A DNA stretch of 64,000 nucleotides from Tricholomella constricta (taxonomy: Eukaryota; Basidiomycota; Agaricomycetes; Agaricales; Lyophyllaceae), in the NCBI GenBank assembly GCA_013368375.1, contig JAACJP010000003.1, positions 1-64,000 of the forward strand, read 5' to 3'. The translations under genes and the position numbers were made by a program. Shown here piece by piece: positions 52,292 through 62,115 of the stretch. A model generated the notes under the pieces. The model searched no databases and had not been told where the DNA came from. It saw nothing but the letters and a program-made list of their open reading frames with translations. How positions within the stretch are numbered: position 1 is the stretch's first letter; each line of letters begins with the position of its first letter.

Positions 52292-52936
52292 ACCCGCAAA
52301 CCCTCACCCTGCCGCCGCTGACAGCACCATATAGGCCCGCTGTATTAGCCCCCAAAAAGGCGACCCGCGGAGGTCCGCAGATGTGGGCAATACCAGCCCC
52401 CAACAACGAGACCCGCGGAGGTCCGCAGATCTGGGCATCCCCCATACCAGCCCCCAAAAACAAGACCCGCGGAGGTCCGCAGATCTGGGCATCCCCCATA
52501 CCAGCCCCCAAAAACAAGACCTGCGGAGGTCCGCAGATCTGGGCATCCCCCATACCAGCCCCCAACAACGAGACCCGCGGAGGTCCGCAGATCTGGGCAT
52601 CCCCCATACCAGCCCCCAAAGACAAGACCCGCGGAGGTCCGCAGATCTGGGCATCTCCCATACCAGCCCCCAAAAACAAGACCCGCGGAGGTCCGCAGAC
52701 GTGGGCAATCCCCCGCTGGCCCCCTACCCCGCTGCATATTAGCCCTGCTGTAGCACCAGCGGGGCCGCTGGAACCGTGCCAGACGACTACATGTAGAGAC
52801 CCCGCTGGTACCGTGCAACACGGCTACATGTAGTGGCCCCGCTGGCGCTCCAGCGGCCCCGCTGGTGCCGTCAATACGGCTACATGTATGGCCCCGCTGG
52901 ACAGTAGGACACGCTACATTGTAGTGCCTGTATGTG
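52292..52936 (-). repeat. KDZ right terminal inverted repeat
   Basis: Inverted copy of 32777-33278, about 140 bp longer because of an internal tandem array. The tip ends CATTGTAGTGCC-TGTATGTG before the GACTGGC duplication. Confidence 0.85.
52393..52716. repeat. 54-bp tandem array, six units, in the KDZ right end
   Basis: Units begin CCAGCCCCCAA at 52393, 52447, 52501, 52555, 52609 and 52663, exactly 54 bp apart. Five of six contain CCCGCGGAGG; one has CTGCGG. Each has a GCAGATCTGGGC or similar block. A related unit precedes the array. Confidence 0.92.
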
Positions 52937-55900
52937 GACTGGCGGGAAATGTCCATGACCATGGAACAAGGAGCAGAACTAGCCGCGATATCGCTTTCCC
53001 AGAAGACGCAATGGGGAACCGTGACCCTTGAGGAGGAGGAAGACGTCGAAGCTCCGAAACCAGCCAACCCCCTTTCGGAAAAACAACCCCTCCTCAGGGA
53101 CCTCCTGGACGACGACAACGATCAGAACGACACCTCCAGCGACAACATGAAGGAGGAAGACACCTGCCCAAACACCAACGAACCCCAAGAGGAAGTACCA
53201 ACACCGACAACCGAGTTGCCAGAGGAGGTAACGGGACGGAAACGCACCCGAAAACCACCTCCACCCAACTACTTCCCTCCAAACGTTCCGAGGTCCAAAT
53301 TCAAACCCCACCCCAAACGGAAACCCGCAATGTCCCCAACGACAGAAACACAGGAAGAAGAGGAAACCAACCCGGAAACGGAAGTCGAAGACGAAACCGG
53401 AGAGGGAGAAGAGGATGTCGAAACACAAAGCATCCGCCTGATCGGAGCGGCGCCATTCGCGAACCTCATCAGGGACGGAGCCACAGCGTTCCAACTACAC
53501 ATCTCCCCCACTGAACAAGAGGAACACCTCCATGCCAATAACACCTCCGACGACGAACCCAAGCAACCAAAGACAGAAAAGGAAATCTTTGAGGAAGTCG
53601 TACCTCCGGAGTACAGGGACTTCGAAGACGTATTCTCAGCGGGCGAAGCGAAAACCATCCCCCCACACCGACCTTACGATCACACAGTGGAACTCGACGA
53701 AAACACTACCCCTCCTTTCGGAAAGATATACAACATGTCCGAACTGGAGTTGAAAGCATTGAAGGATTACATCGACGAGATGCTCGGTAAAGGGTTCATC
53801 CGACCTTCGAGTTCGTCAGCGGGAGCTCCGGTACTGTTCGCAAAGAAGAAGGACGGATCACTCCGGCTATGCGTGGACTATAGAGGACTAAATCGGATCA
53901 CCAAGAAGAACCGTTACCCTCTACCCCTGATCGGAGACCTCATAGACCGACTTCAAAAAGCAAAAGTATACTCGAAGATCGACCTCCGAGTGGGCTACAA
54001 CAACGTCCGCATAGCTCCGGGACACGAATGGAAGACAGCCTTCCGCACTCGTTATGGACTTTTCGAATACCTGGTAATGCCTTTCGGCATGACAAACTCA
54101 CTCGCGACATTCCAACACTTCGTGAACGACATCTTCCACGACATGAACGACGTGTTCGTAGTGATCTATCTCGACGACATTCTGGTTTTCTCGGAGACCT
54201 TAGAGGAACATCACGGACACGTTCGGAAGGTCCTCGAGAGGCTCCGGAAACACAACCTTCATGCGAAACCGGAGAAATGCACGTTTCACACTACGGAGAT
54301 CGAATACCTAGGCGTCATCGTATCCCCCGGCGGAGTAAAGATGGACCCAGGAAAAGTCGACGCGATTCGGAAGTGGCCTAGGCCGATGAAGGTCAAGGAA
54401 CTCCAATCTTTCCTAGGCTTTGCAAACTTCTATCGGCGGTTTATCGACAATTACTCGGGCATAACGAAGAGGTTAAACAAACTCACGCAAAAGGACACAA
54501 TCTGGAAATGGGATTCCGAATGCGAAGGAGTCTTCGAGCTATTGAAGAAAGCATTCTCCTCCGCACCCATCCTACGACACTTCGATCCTCAACTACCGGT
54601 GATATTAGAGTGCGACGCTTCCGACTTCGCCATAGCGGGGATCATCTCCCAATTTGACGAGACATCACAAGACTTACGTCCTGTCGCCTTCTATGCGAGA
54701 ACTATGATAGACGCGGAGCTCAACTACGACATCTATGACAAGGAGCTCCTAGCAATCGTGGAAGCGTTTAAGCAATGGAGGGCCTACCTAGAGGGATCTC
54801 CCCACCGCATTCAAGTGTACTCCGACCACAACAACCTACAGTACTTCTCCACGACCAAGCAACTCAGTCGCAGACAAGCACGATGGTCGGAATGCCTGGC
54901 GAACTTCGACTTCCAAATAAATTACAGACCCGGAAGATTAGGAGCGAAACCAGATGCCCTCACGCGACGGCCAGACGTGTATCCTAAGAAAGGGTTCGAA
55001 CAGGATCATAATTCGTTCAACAACCGCATCATCATACCCCCCGAACGATTGAACGCGGCCCTAATACTGAACGAGGAGCTCCTACTAAACAATGTCCGGA
55101 ACACACCCCGAGACGAATTCTTCGAAAGGCATGCACCCAAACCCGGAGAAGAGACCTCCGCATTCTCCCTATCCGATGATCACAAACTACTCCTTCGCGA
55201 CGGAAGAATCTAGGTACCGGACCATTCCAGATTACGACTCGACATCCTACAGCAACACCACGATCACAAACTGCGCGGACATCCAGGGATCAGAAAGACC
55301 ACACAACTCATCATGAGGACTTATTTCTGGCCCGGATTACGGAAAGAGGTCACTCGATACGTCCGAAGCTGTCATATCTGTAAAAGAGCAAAGGTCCCAC
55401 GCCATAGCCCATACGGATTATTGAAACCACTCCAGATTGGGCGAAGGGCGTGGGCCTCCATATCCATGGACCACATCGTAGAATTACCGGAATCGGATGG
55501 GTACGACGCCATACTGGTCGTAGTATGCCGCCTCACCAAGCAAGGCATCTTCATACCCTGTCACACAACGGACACAGCAAAGGAACTTGCTCAGCTATTC
55601 TTGGAACATGTCTTCTCCAAGCACGGACTGCCCAATGACATCATCTCCGACAGAGGCACCCTCTTTGTCTCCCGTTTCTGGAGCTCGCTATGTAAAGCCC
55701 TGGACATCAAATCGAACCTTTCGACCGCGTATCACCCGGAGACCGACGGCCAGACGGAACGAGTAAATCAGACACTGGAACAATACCTCCGGATGTACGT
55801 GAACTATCTCCAGACCAACTGGCGAACACAGCTCCCTCTGGCGGAATTCACGTATAACAATACGACCCATTCGACCACGGGAGTTTCCCCTTTCTTTGCG

Positions 55901-56523
55901 AACAAGGGTTATCACCCCCGCTTGACAATCTCTATAAAAGATATACCGGCGAAAGAAGCCCAGGAGGTAGCCGTAGACCTCTGGACCCTCCAGGACTACC
56001 TCCGCAAAGAAATAGAGATCGCAAACGAAGCCTACAAATGATTCGGGGACAAGAAGCGGGACCCTACACCAGACTGGGCTGTAGGAACGGAGGTATGGCT
56101 CGACTGCCGGAACATCAAAACGAAACGCCCCTCCAAAAAGCTAGACCACCGGAGACTGGGCCCCTTCAAAATCCTGCAGAAGGTTTCCAGCCATGCGTAT
56201 CGACTGGAACTACCTCCGACACTGAAAGGGATTCACAACGTCGTCCACGTCAAGTTACTCGAAAAGCACGAACACGAGAATTTCCCCGGACGATCAAAAC
56301 CACCTCCGCAGATGATCGAAGTCGAGGGCGAAGAACACTACGAAGTGGGACAAATCCGAGATTCCCGAACACGAGGGAAACACGTCCTCTACTTGGTACG
56401 ATGGGAAGGGTACGGCCCCGAAGACGATACCTGGGAACCAGCGGAGAATATAGAGGGAGCAAAAGACATGGCCCTCGAATTCCACCGACTTTTCCCAAGA
56501 AAGCCACGGGACCCCACGATTTA
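52937..56523 (+). pseudogene. Element B2 Pol, RT to chromodomain, two nonsense codons
   Basis: Resumes B2 Pol after the KDZ insertion and follows B1 almost residue for residue through RT (VIYLDDILVFS), RNase H and integrase (SMDHIVELPE, ISDRGTLFVS, ETDGQTERVNQTLEQYLR). A TAG at 55211-55213 replaces the TAC of B1, and a TGA at 56038-56040 replaces CGA. The chromodomain is intact in this copy (EEHYEVGQIRDSR, YLVRWEGYGPEDDTWEPAEN), ending at 56523, and shows what B1 has lost. Confidence 0.9.
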
Positions 56524-56728
56524 AAACGACTCGACGAACACTCATGCACATCACGAAAAATTATGCAAATCCATTTCAAGAAGACAAACTGTGTTATATG
56601 TATTCGTACCTCCTGGACAACAACATTACGAAAGAGAAACGATACCAAGAAAAAATAAACGAACTTCAAGTGTAAATATTTGGCAAAAAGGAAATGAAGG
56701 AAGTCCAAGACACCGCGAAAACGACCGT

Positions 56729-57726
56729 CTACTCGATGCGATGACGCTTGGAGGGACCTGCACTGGCAGAGGAACTGTCCTCGCGCCCAACCCCCACCTC
56801 CCCAACCACCCCTACCTCCAGAGGAAGCATCGACGCGATGTCCTGCTCGTCGTCGGCGATCAATTGAGACTGAGACACGAACTCCGCAAGGGCGTCTTCA
56901 CGAGTGAGAGATGGACGATGAAGAGCAAGGAAATGCTCGAAGGCGGGAAAAGGGGACTCAGGATTGATGGGAGGGCGAAAAAGCTCGCGGAGAGAATGCT
57001 GCTCAAGAATCTGGTGAGCGGCGTCGATGATACCCCGGACCGGCGACGCCTCCATCTCGACGAGGGCGCGATGCAGAGCGCCATCCGCAACAAACATATC
57101 GGATGCGAAAGCAACACGCGCAAGCTCAAGGGCTACAACAAATTCCGGGGGTGAAAAAAGAGAACGAAAGAAGACAAAAGAAAGACTCACCATCGGTGCG
57201 AACGCGAAGGTCCAAGGCTTGACCACGCCAATGGTTCCGGACCTCCTGAAGATGGACGACGTGCCCCTGAAGACCAGCAACCTCATCCTCAAGACCCGCA
57301 ACCTGCATCCGCAGATCCTCGACCTCGGCGTCACGATCGACGTCGACGACCTCCACGACACTCGATGTCTGCGCCTGCAGATGAAGAAAACGCTCACGCT
57401 CGTCGGCGAGTTCGGATAAGACTCTGCGAAAACGACCCTTGTTGCGTTCGCCCTCGGCCTGGAGACGCTCTACCTGGACGGACAAAGCCTGCGCACGCAC
57501 GACCTCCTGGTCATAGAGGCGCCGAAGACGAAGGTGCTCCTCAGGCGAAGGAGCAAGAAGAGCAGGAGCAGCGGGGGGGGACGACATCAACATAGTGGGA
57601 GGGGAAGCCTGGTGCAGAACCGGTGAAGGAGAGACCGAGGCGGACGACCCTTTTAAAAAGAGAGGCTCCGAGGGCCCGACGATGGGAGAATCCGGAGAAG
57701 CGGCACGCATGGCGGCCCCAAGACGA
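56729..57726 (-). pseudogene. Element B2 antisense accessory gene, 3' part, interrupted by E
   Basis: Homolog of the B1 antisense gene. Exon 3 (57132-56729) reads ALELARVAFASDMFVADGAL and ends GPSKRHRIE. The intron is about 57133-57190 (GTGAGT/TGTAG) and differs in length and sequence from B1's. Exon 2 (57191 onwards) has the coiled coil (LYDQEVVRAQALSVQVERLQ). Element E cuts exon 2 at 57726, and the gene continues at 63849-64000. Confidence 0.8.
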
Positions 57727-57927
57727 TGGAGATAGCCAAGTTGACGCTTCGTCGGGACTTGGTTGAGAATGTAGACGGCGTGCAAAAGAGATGATTATTC
57801 CTTCTACCAACTGGCCCAAAGTGGCCGCGGCCCCTATGACTAAGCTACTAAAGCTGTTGCTAAACAAGGCCAAACAATGCGTTCTCCTTACTTCGCCTGC
57901 CTTGGAGCGTCGCTCCGCGACACTCCA
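57727..57927 (-). repeat. Element E 3' LTR
   Basis: 201 bp, TGGAGATAGCC...GACACTCCA, identical to 63648-63848 as far as read. Confidence 0.95.
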
Positions 57928-57969
57928 TGTGCCCCCCCTCTCTCGTGGCGACGTCCGCGTCGCCCTTCT

Positions 57970-60900
57970 TTACCCCGGTTGATCAACGACCATCTCTTCT
58001 CCTTCCTCCGCGTTCGCTTCTAAACTGCTCGCCCCTTGGTTGCTGCTTTCCTCCCTCGTGATTCGCTCCTCCGCCTCAGCCTGCGCTTCAGCTAACTTCG
58101 TGCCTGGTCTGGGCAAAAAGCGCCTCAGCCTCCTTGCGCTATAGCTCCCCGGCATCTCCCCTCCTTCCAGAGTTTCCAACGTGTATGAGTTGACGTTGCG
58201 CGCGACCACCCGCCGGGGAATGGACCACTTCGGTAACAGTTTGCGCTCCGTCTTGAATGTGTAGTCGAGATCGCTCCGGTAGACCTGTACTAGATCGCCC
58301 CGTTTGAACACGACTTCTTGTTTTGACTCCGCGAGCACTCGCTTATCGAATGCTGTCTTCCGCTTCATGGCGTGCTGTACTGCCGCCGCGTAACCGTCCA
58401 ACCTTTGCTGCCCGGCATAGGCCATCTGAGTCGCAACGTCCTCCTCCTGCAGGGCCGTGATGCTGTCCGCGATCGGCGTTCTCGGTGTGTTGACGACCAA
58501 GCCCAACAGTAGCTCCTTCGGCTTGTAGTCCAGGGCCGGGAGCAGTCTCCAGTTCAAAATTTTGATGGCTTCGTCGAAATGTGATGGCCATGTCCTTGGC
58601 AAGTCCGCCGCGCTCATGCGCTCGTATTCATCCTCCCCGAGATCCGGCGAGCATAGCCGTTTCAGCACGTGCAACAACAGTTTGTTGGTGCCCTCCACCA
58701 ACCCGTTGACCCATGGTGAGTACGCCGCGACGACGTGCACTTCCGTTCCCCACTCCCCGCAAAAGGCCCTAACCTCCGCATTGTCGAAATGCTTCCCCCC
58801 GTCCACCATGAGCGCCTCCGACGGTGCGTACGCATGAAAGATGTTGGATAGCGCGCTGACTGTCGTCTTCCCGGTGCCGGCCGACTTATACTTGTAGCCC
58901 CAAACGTGCTGCGAGTAAGTATCAAGATACAAGCCCACGGTGTGGTAGCCTCCGATCCCGACCGGCATTGACAGATAGTCCCCTACGAGGAGCTCGAACG
59001 CATGGCGCCGGGTGATTGGGTTCAGGAGTGCATGCAGGTGTGTCGCTCCGAAATTCTTGCAACGCCCGCAGTCCTTGATGCCTTGAATAATTGATGCGTC
59101 GAGTCCCGGGCTCCAAATCGTGTCCGTGAGTTTCTTCTTTATTGCGTCCCTCTGCCAATGCCCCCCGTTCTGATGTTCCGCCCTCGCCAGCTCTGTCGCC
59201 TCCTTGCGTGTTACGCATTCCACCCGCGCTCTCGCCCTCGCCCTACGACCTCCTCCCACACGCCATAGCTTCCCTTCGTCTATTAGATATTCGGATGCTC
59301 TATGCTTCGCTCTCCGCCGCTCAGTCGCGCTTCGCCCGTGGTCCAGTTCGAGTAGAGCTTCCACGACTTCTAGGAACATGGGCTCCTCCGCAAACCGTTG
59401 CCTCAATTCCTCGCCTTCCCCAAGCGATGCCAGAAGGAAGATGTCGTGGACCAGGCCTGTGACGGCCTCCCAGTCTTCGCAAACGGTCCAATCGCTTCCA
59501 TCACCGGCCTCCTTCGGCTTTCCTTCCGCTGCCCTACTCAGCCCATCGGCGACCACGTTGATCTTCCCCGCAACGTGGCGAACGTCGACAATTTGGTGAG
59601 CCAAGATTCCGTCCCGCCATCTGGCGTGTGTGGCGTTTAACTTGTCATTCATGAGTACGTCCCTCAATGCCTGACAATCCGTTTCGATGATGACTGGATA
59701 CCCCCAGACGATGTCTGAAAACTTGTCAAGTCCAAACTTTAAGGCAGCGAACTCCAGTAGGAACGGTTTGTACTTCTCCTCTGCCCCGGAAGTTCGTTTT
59801 GACGCGAAACCCACAGGATGCAGCTTCTTGACCGATGCACCGCTAGGCATGACCGTCGTGAAATGCTGGGCGAGTACGGCGCCGAACGCGTCCATGCAGC
59901 CATCCGTGGTTAAGACGAACGGGGACCCGTCCCACCGCGGTGCTCGCAACACCGGTTCCGAAGTCAGGATCTTCTTGAGAGCCAGGAAGCTCTCCGCGTG
60001 CGCCGGCATCCACTTCCCTTCCAACTTGTAATTCACCATCGCCCTCCTGTACACAGATTTCGTCGCCCCGGCCGGTATTTCTACCTCCCTTAGTAGATTC
60101 CTCAGCGGTGCCTCTATCTTCGCGTATCCGTGGATGAGATCCCTGAACCATCCCGCCAACCCGAGAAACGCTGCCAGATTCTGCGCGTCTCCAGGGGTCT
60201 TCCAGTTGACGATCGCTGTAAGTTTGGCTAGGTCGGGTTGAACGCCCTTCGGCCCCACCGTCGCCCCCGCAAACACTCCCGTCGTAGCGAACAGTTTCGT
60301 CTTCGGTGCCGATATGGAAAGGCCTTTCTCCCTGCATCGCCCGAATATCAATTCGAGCCTTGCCATCATGTCCTTGAACTCATCCGCTGCCGTCCCTCCG
60401 TCGTCCACAAACAACTCCATGACCTCCCGGACCAACAGGTCGTGTAAGCTTTTCGCCGTCATTTGCGCGAACGTCGACGGTGCCCCCGTCAACCCAAACG
60501 GCATTTTTCGGTACCAGAAGTACCCTCGCCCCTCCACGTAGAAGGCCGTATATGGCCTCGACTTCTCCGCGACTTCCACCGCATAGAACCCCGCCGCGAA
60601 ATCAAATAGTGACACCCAACGCTTCCCGCTAAGCTTCTGTTGCTTGGCCCGAATGTCCCCCTGCGGCATCGGTGCGATTTTTGTAATTTTGTTGATCTCC
60701 GCAAAATTCTGACATATTCTCCACTTAGGGTCGCCTTGCCCCCCGTCGTCAGCCGGTCTGGGTAATGGTCGTTCCGGCATGGGGAAATACGGTTCCAGCC
60801 CGTTTTCGACGCATTGGTCGTTGACGCGGTGTTGTAACTCCTCGAGTGTAAGGCCTGCACCTTGGTGGGCTTTCTGCGCGAGCGTCGTCGGTGAGACGCA

Positions 60901-62115
60901 CTTTACTTGTCCGGGTTCGCACTGTTCGATGACGCCGGCTTCTAGCATTTCATCGATCTTCGCGTGTAGGTACTGTCGCTGGGGTGGTGTGAGAGGCCGC
61001 TGATGAACCCTCTTGGCGAATGTTGCGTTTTCCGGAATATCCAGCGTGTGGACCGCCCCCTCCACTGCCAGCACCTCTGCTACCGACAACGCGAAGACGT
61101 CGGCGTTCCGAGCTATAAACGATTTCACCTCTTCCCTCTCCGCCTCTGAAAGATCCTCCCCCACCCCGACCTGCCTCAAAATTTCCGCCACCCTCGCCGG
61201 TTGGAAGGGATCCGTTTTCCGCGTAAAGATGTCTTTCTGGTCTTCATCGACGTCGCCATATACCTCGCTCCCGATATCGACCGCTCCATCCGACTCGCTG
61301 GTGATCATACACACGGGCGCCGTGGATTCGTCATCCTGCCCATTCGCCCCTTGCCCTTCGTCATCCTCAGATGTCGCCTCCTCTTCACTTCCCTGTGCTC
61401 TGTCTCGCTCTGTTTCGCACTCGTCCGTATCCTGTATGCGCCGGGGCTCTCCGTACCCCAAATAGTGTATGGTGTCGTCGCCAAACTGTGTGTTCTCGAA
61501 TTGGTTGGCCAGTGTGGCCCGCTCGTCGCCCACGGCAATAGTCACCTCGTTACGCCTGTAATAATGCACCGCGTCGAAGGCTACCATGAGCGGTTTGCCG
61601 AACAGGAAGGACCAACTCCCGCCACTGTCGAAGATTTCAAAGGCGCCTCGCAAGCGCACCCCGCCCACGCTCAACACTCCTTCCCAAACGGCCTCCGCCC
61701 GTACGATCTGTCCATCTGCCATTCGAAGTCGCCTCTGTGACGGCTTTGTGGGGCCTAACCTGTGCCTCACCTTGGCGAAGACGCGGCTGCACATTGCCGC
61801 GACCATCGCCCCGTCATCGAACGTCCCCCACACTCGCACTATCTCTCCTCCGGGTCCTTCAAGGCTCACGGCCTGCACGAAAGGTTCTACTTCCTGTCCT
61901 CCTTCATCTTGTTGGCGCTTATGTCCCGCAATGTACAGGTTCACGATGCTGGATTCGTCCACCACGTCTACATCGTCAAGAAGTACATTGCGAGTTTCGA
62001 CCTCGTCCCTCGCCGCCACTCGATCGCCGGCGGGGACCCTTCCGTCCTCTCCTGTCGTTACTGTCGGGGCCGTCCGTCTCGTGTCGTCTACGCGGACGGC
62101 CCATCGCCTTTTCCC
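57970..62115 (-). CDS. pol: Element E Pol with DDG protease variant and FVDD RT
   Basis: Open from the frameshift heptamer (62109-62115) to 57970, about 1380 codons. A protease-like domain reads WGTFDDGAMVAAM and LFGKPLMVAFDA, with DDG where retropepsins have D(S/T)G. RT: GDIRAKQQKLSGKRWVSLFD, YRKMPFGLTGAPSTFAQM and ELFVDDGGTA, an FVDD box. RNase H: TTDGCMDAFGAVLAQ, LEFAALKFGLDKFS, ETDCQALRDVL, NVVADGLSR. Integrase: HQNGGHW...CGRCKNF zinc motif, LLVGDYLSMPVG, LMVDGGKHFDN and NGLVEGTNKLLLHVLKRL for D, D and E. The C terminus (RVVARNVNSYTLETLEGGE, SARRLRRF) lacks a chromodomain. No stop or shift was found. The clade differs clearly from A, B and C. Confidence 0.9.
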   Translation of the reverse strand, partial: GKRRWAVRVDDTRRTAPTVTTGEDGRVPAGDRVAARDEVETRNVLLDDVDVVDESSIVNLYIAGHKRQQDEGGQEVEPFVQAVSLEGPGGEIVRVWGTFDDGAMVAAMCSRVFAKVRHRLGPTKPSQRRLRMADGQIVRAEAVWEGVLSVGGVRLRGAFEIFDSGGSWSFLFGKPLMVAFDAVHYYRRNEVTIAVGDERATLANQFENTQFGDDTIHYLGYGEPRRIQDTDECETERDRAQGSEEEATSEDDEGQGANGQDDESTAPVCMITSESDGAVDIGSEVYGDVDEDQKDIFTRKTDPFQPARVAEILRQVGVGEDLSEAEREEVKSFIARNADVFALSVAEVLAVEGAVHTLDIPENATFAKRVHQRPLTPPQRQYLHAKIDEMLEAGVIEQCEPGQVKCVSPTTLAQKAHQGAGLTLEELQHRVNDQCVENGLEPYFPMPERPLPRPADDGGQGDPKWRICQNFAEINKITKIAPMPQGDIRAKQQKLSGKRWVSLFDFAAGFYAVEVAEKSRPYTAFYVEGRGYFWYRKMPFGLTGAPSTFAQMTAKSLHDLLVREVMELFVDDGGTAADEFKDMMARLELIFGRCREKGLSISAPKTKLFATTGVFAGATVGPKGVQPDLAKLTAIVNWKTPGDAQNLAAFLGLAGWFRDLIHGYAKIEAPLRNLLREVEIPAGATKSVYRRAMVNYKLEGKWMPAHAESFLALKKILTSEPVLRAPRWDGSPFVLTTDGCMDAFGAVLAQHFTTVMPSGASVKKLHPVGFASKRTSGAEEKYKPFLLEFAALKFGLDKFSDIVWGYPVIIETDCQALRDVLMNDKLNATHARWRDGILAHQIVDVRHVAGKINVVADGLSRAAEGKPKEAGDGSDWTVCEDWEAVTGLVHDIFLLASLGEGEELRQRFAEEPMFLEVVEALLELDHGRSATERRRAKHRASEYLIDEGKLWRVGGGRRARARARVECVTRKEATELARAEHQNGGHWQRDAIKKKLTDTIWSPGLDASIIQGIKDCGRCKNFGATHLHALLNPITRRHAFELLVGDYLSMPVGIGGYHTVGLYLDTYSQHVWGYKYKSAGTGKTTVSALSNIFHAYAPSEALMVDGGKHFDNAEVRAFCGEWGTEVHVVAAYSPWVNGLVEGTNKLLLHVLKRLCSPDLGEDEYERMSAADLPRTWPSHFDEAIKILNWRLLPALDYKPKELLLGLVVNTPRTPIADSITALQEEDVATQMAYAGQQRLDGYAAAVQHAMKRKTAFDKRVLAESKQEVVFKRGDLVQVYRSDLDYTFKTERKLLPKWSIPRRVVARNVNSYTLETLEGGEMPGSYSARRLRRFLPRPGTKLAEAQAEAEERITREESSNQGASSLEANAEEGEEMVVDQPG

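Larger units (their letters stand above)
32777..52936. mobile_element. KDZ-superfamily DNA transposon, about 20.2 kb with nested Gypsy C
   Basis: GACTGGC occurs at 32770-32776 and again at 52937-52943, and the uninterrupted sequence is seen in B1 (near 25670). The ends are inverted repeats of several hundred bp (GGCACTACAATGTAGCG near both tips). Inside are a KDZ transposase and four other spliced genes arranged as G2(-) G1(-) / G3(+) ... G4(-) / G5(+). Without element C and its duplication the transposon would be about 13.8 kb. The target duplication reads as 7 bp; Zisupton-type elements are known for 8 bp, so an eighth mutated base is possible. About 88 copies of CCGCGG are spread through the non-C part. 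Confidence 0.92.

Noticed and set aside
52393..52716. CRISPR-like array
   Set aside because: Units are contiguous 54-bp tandem repeats without variable spacers, in a eukaryotic transposon end.
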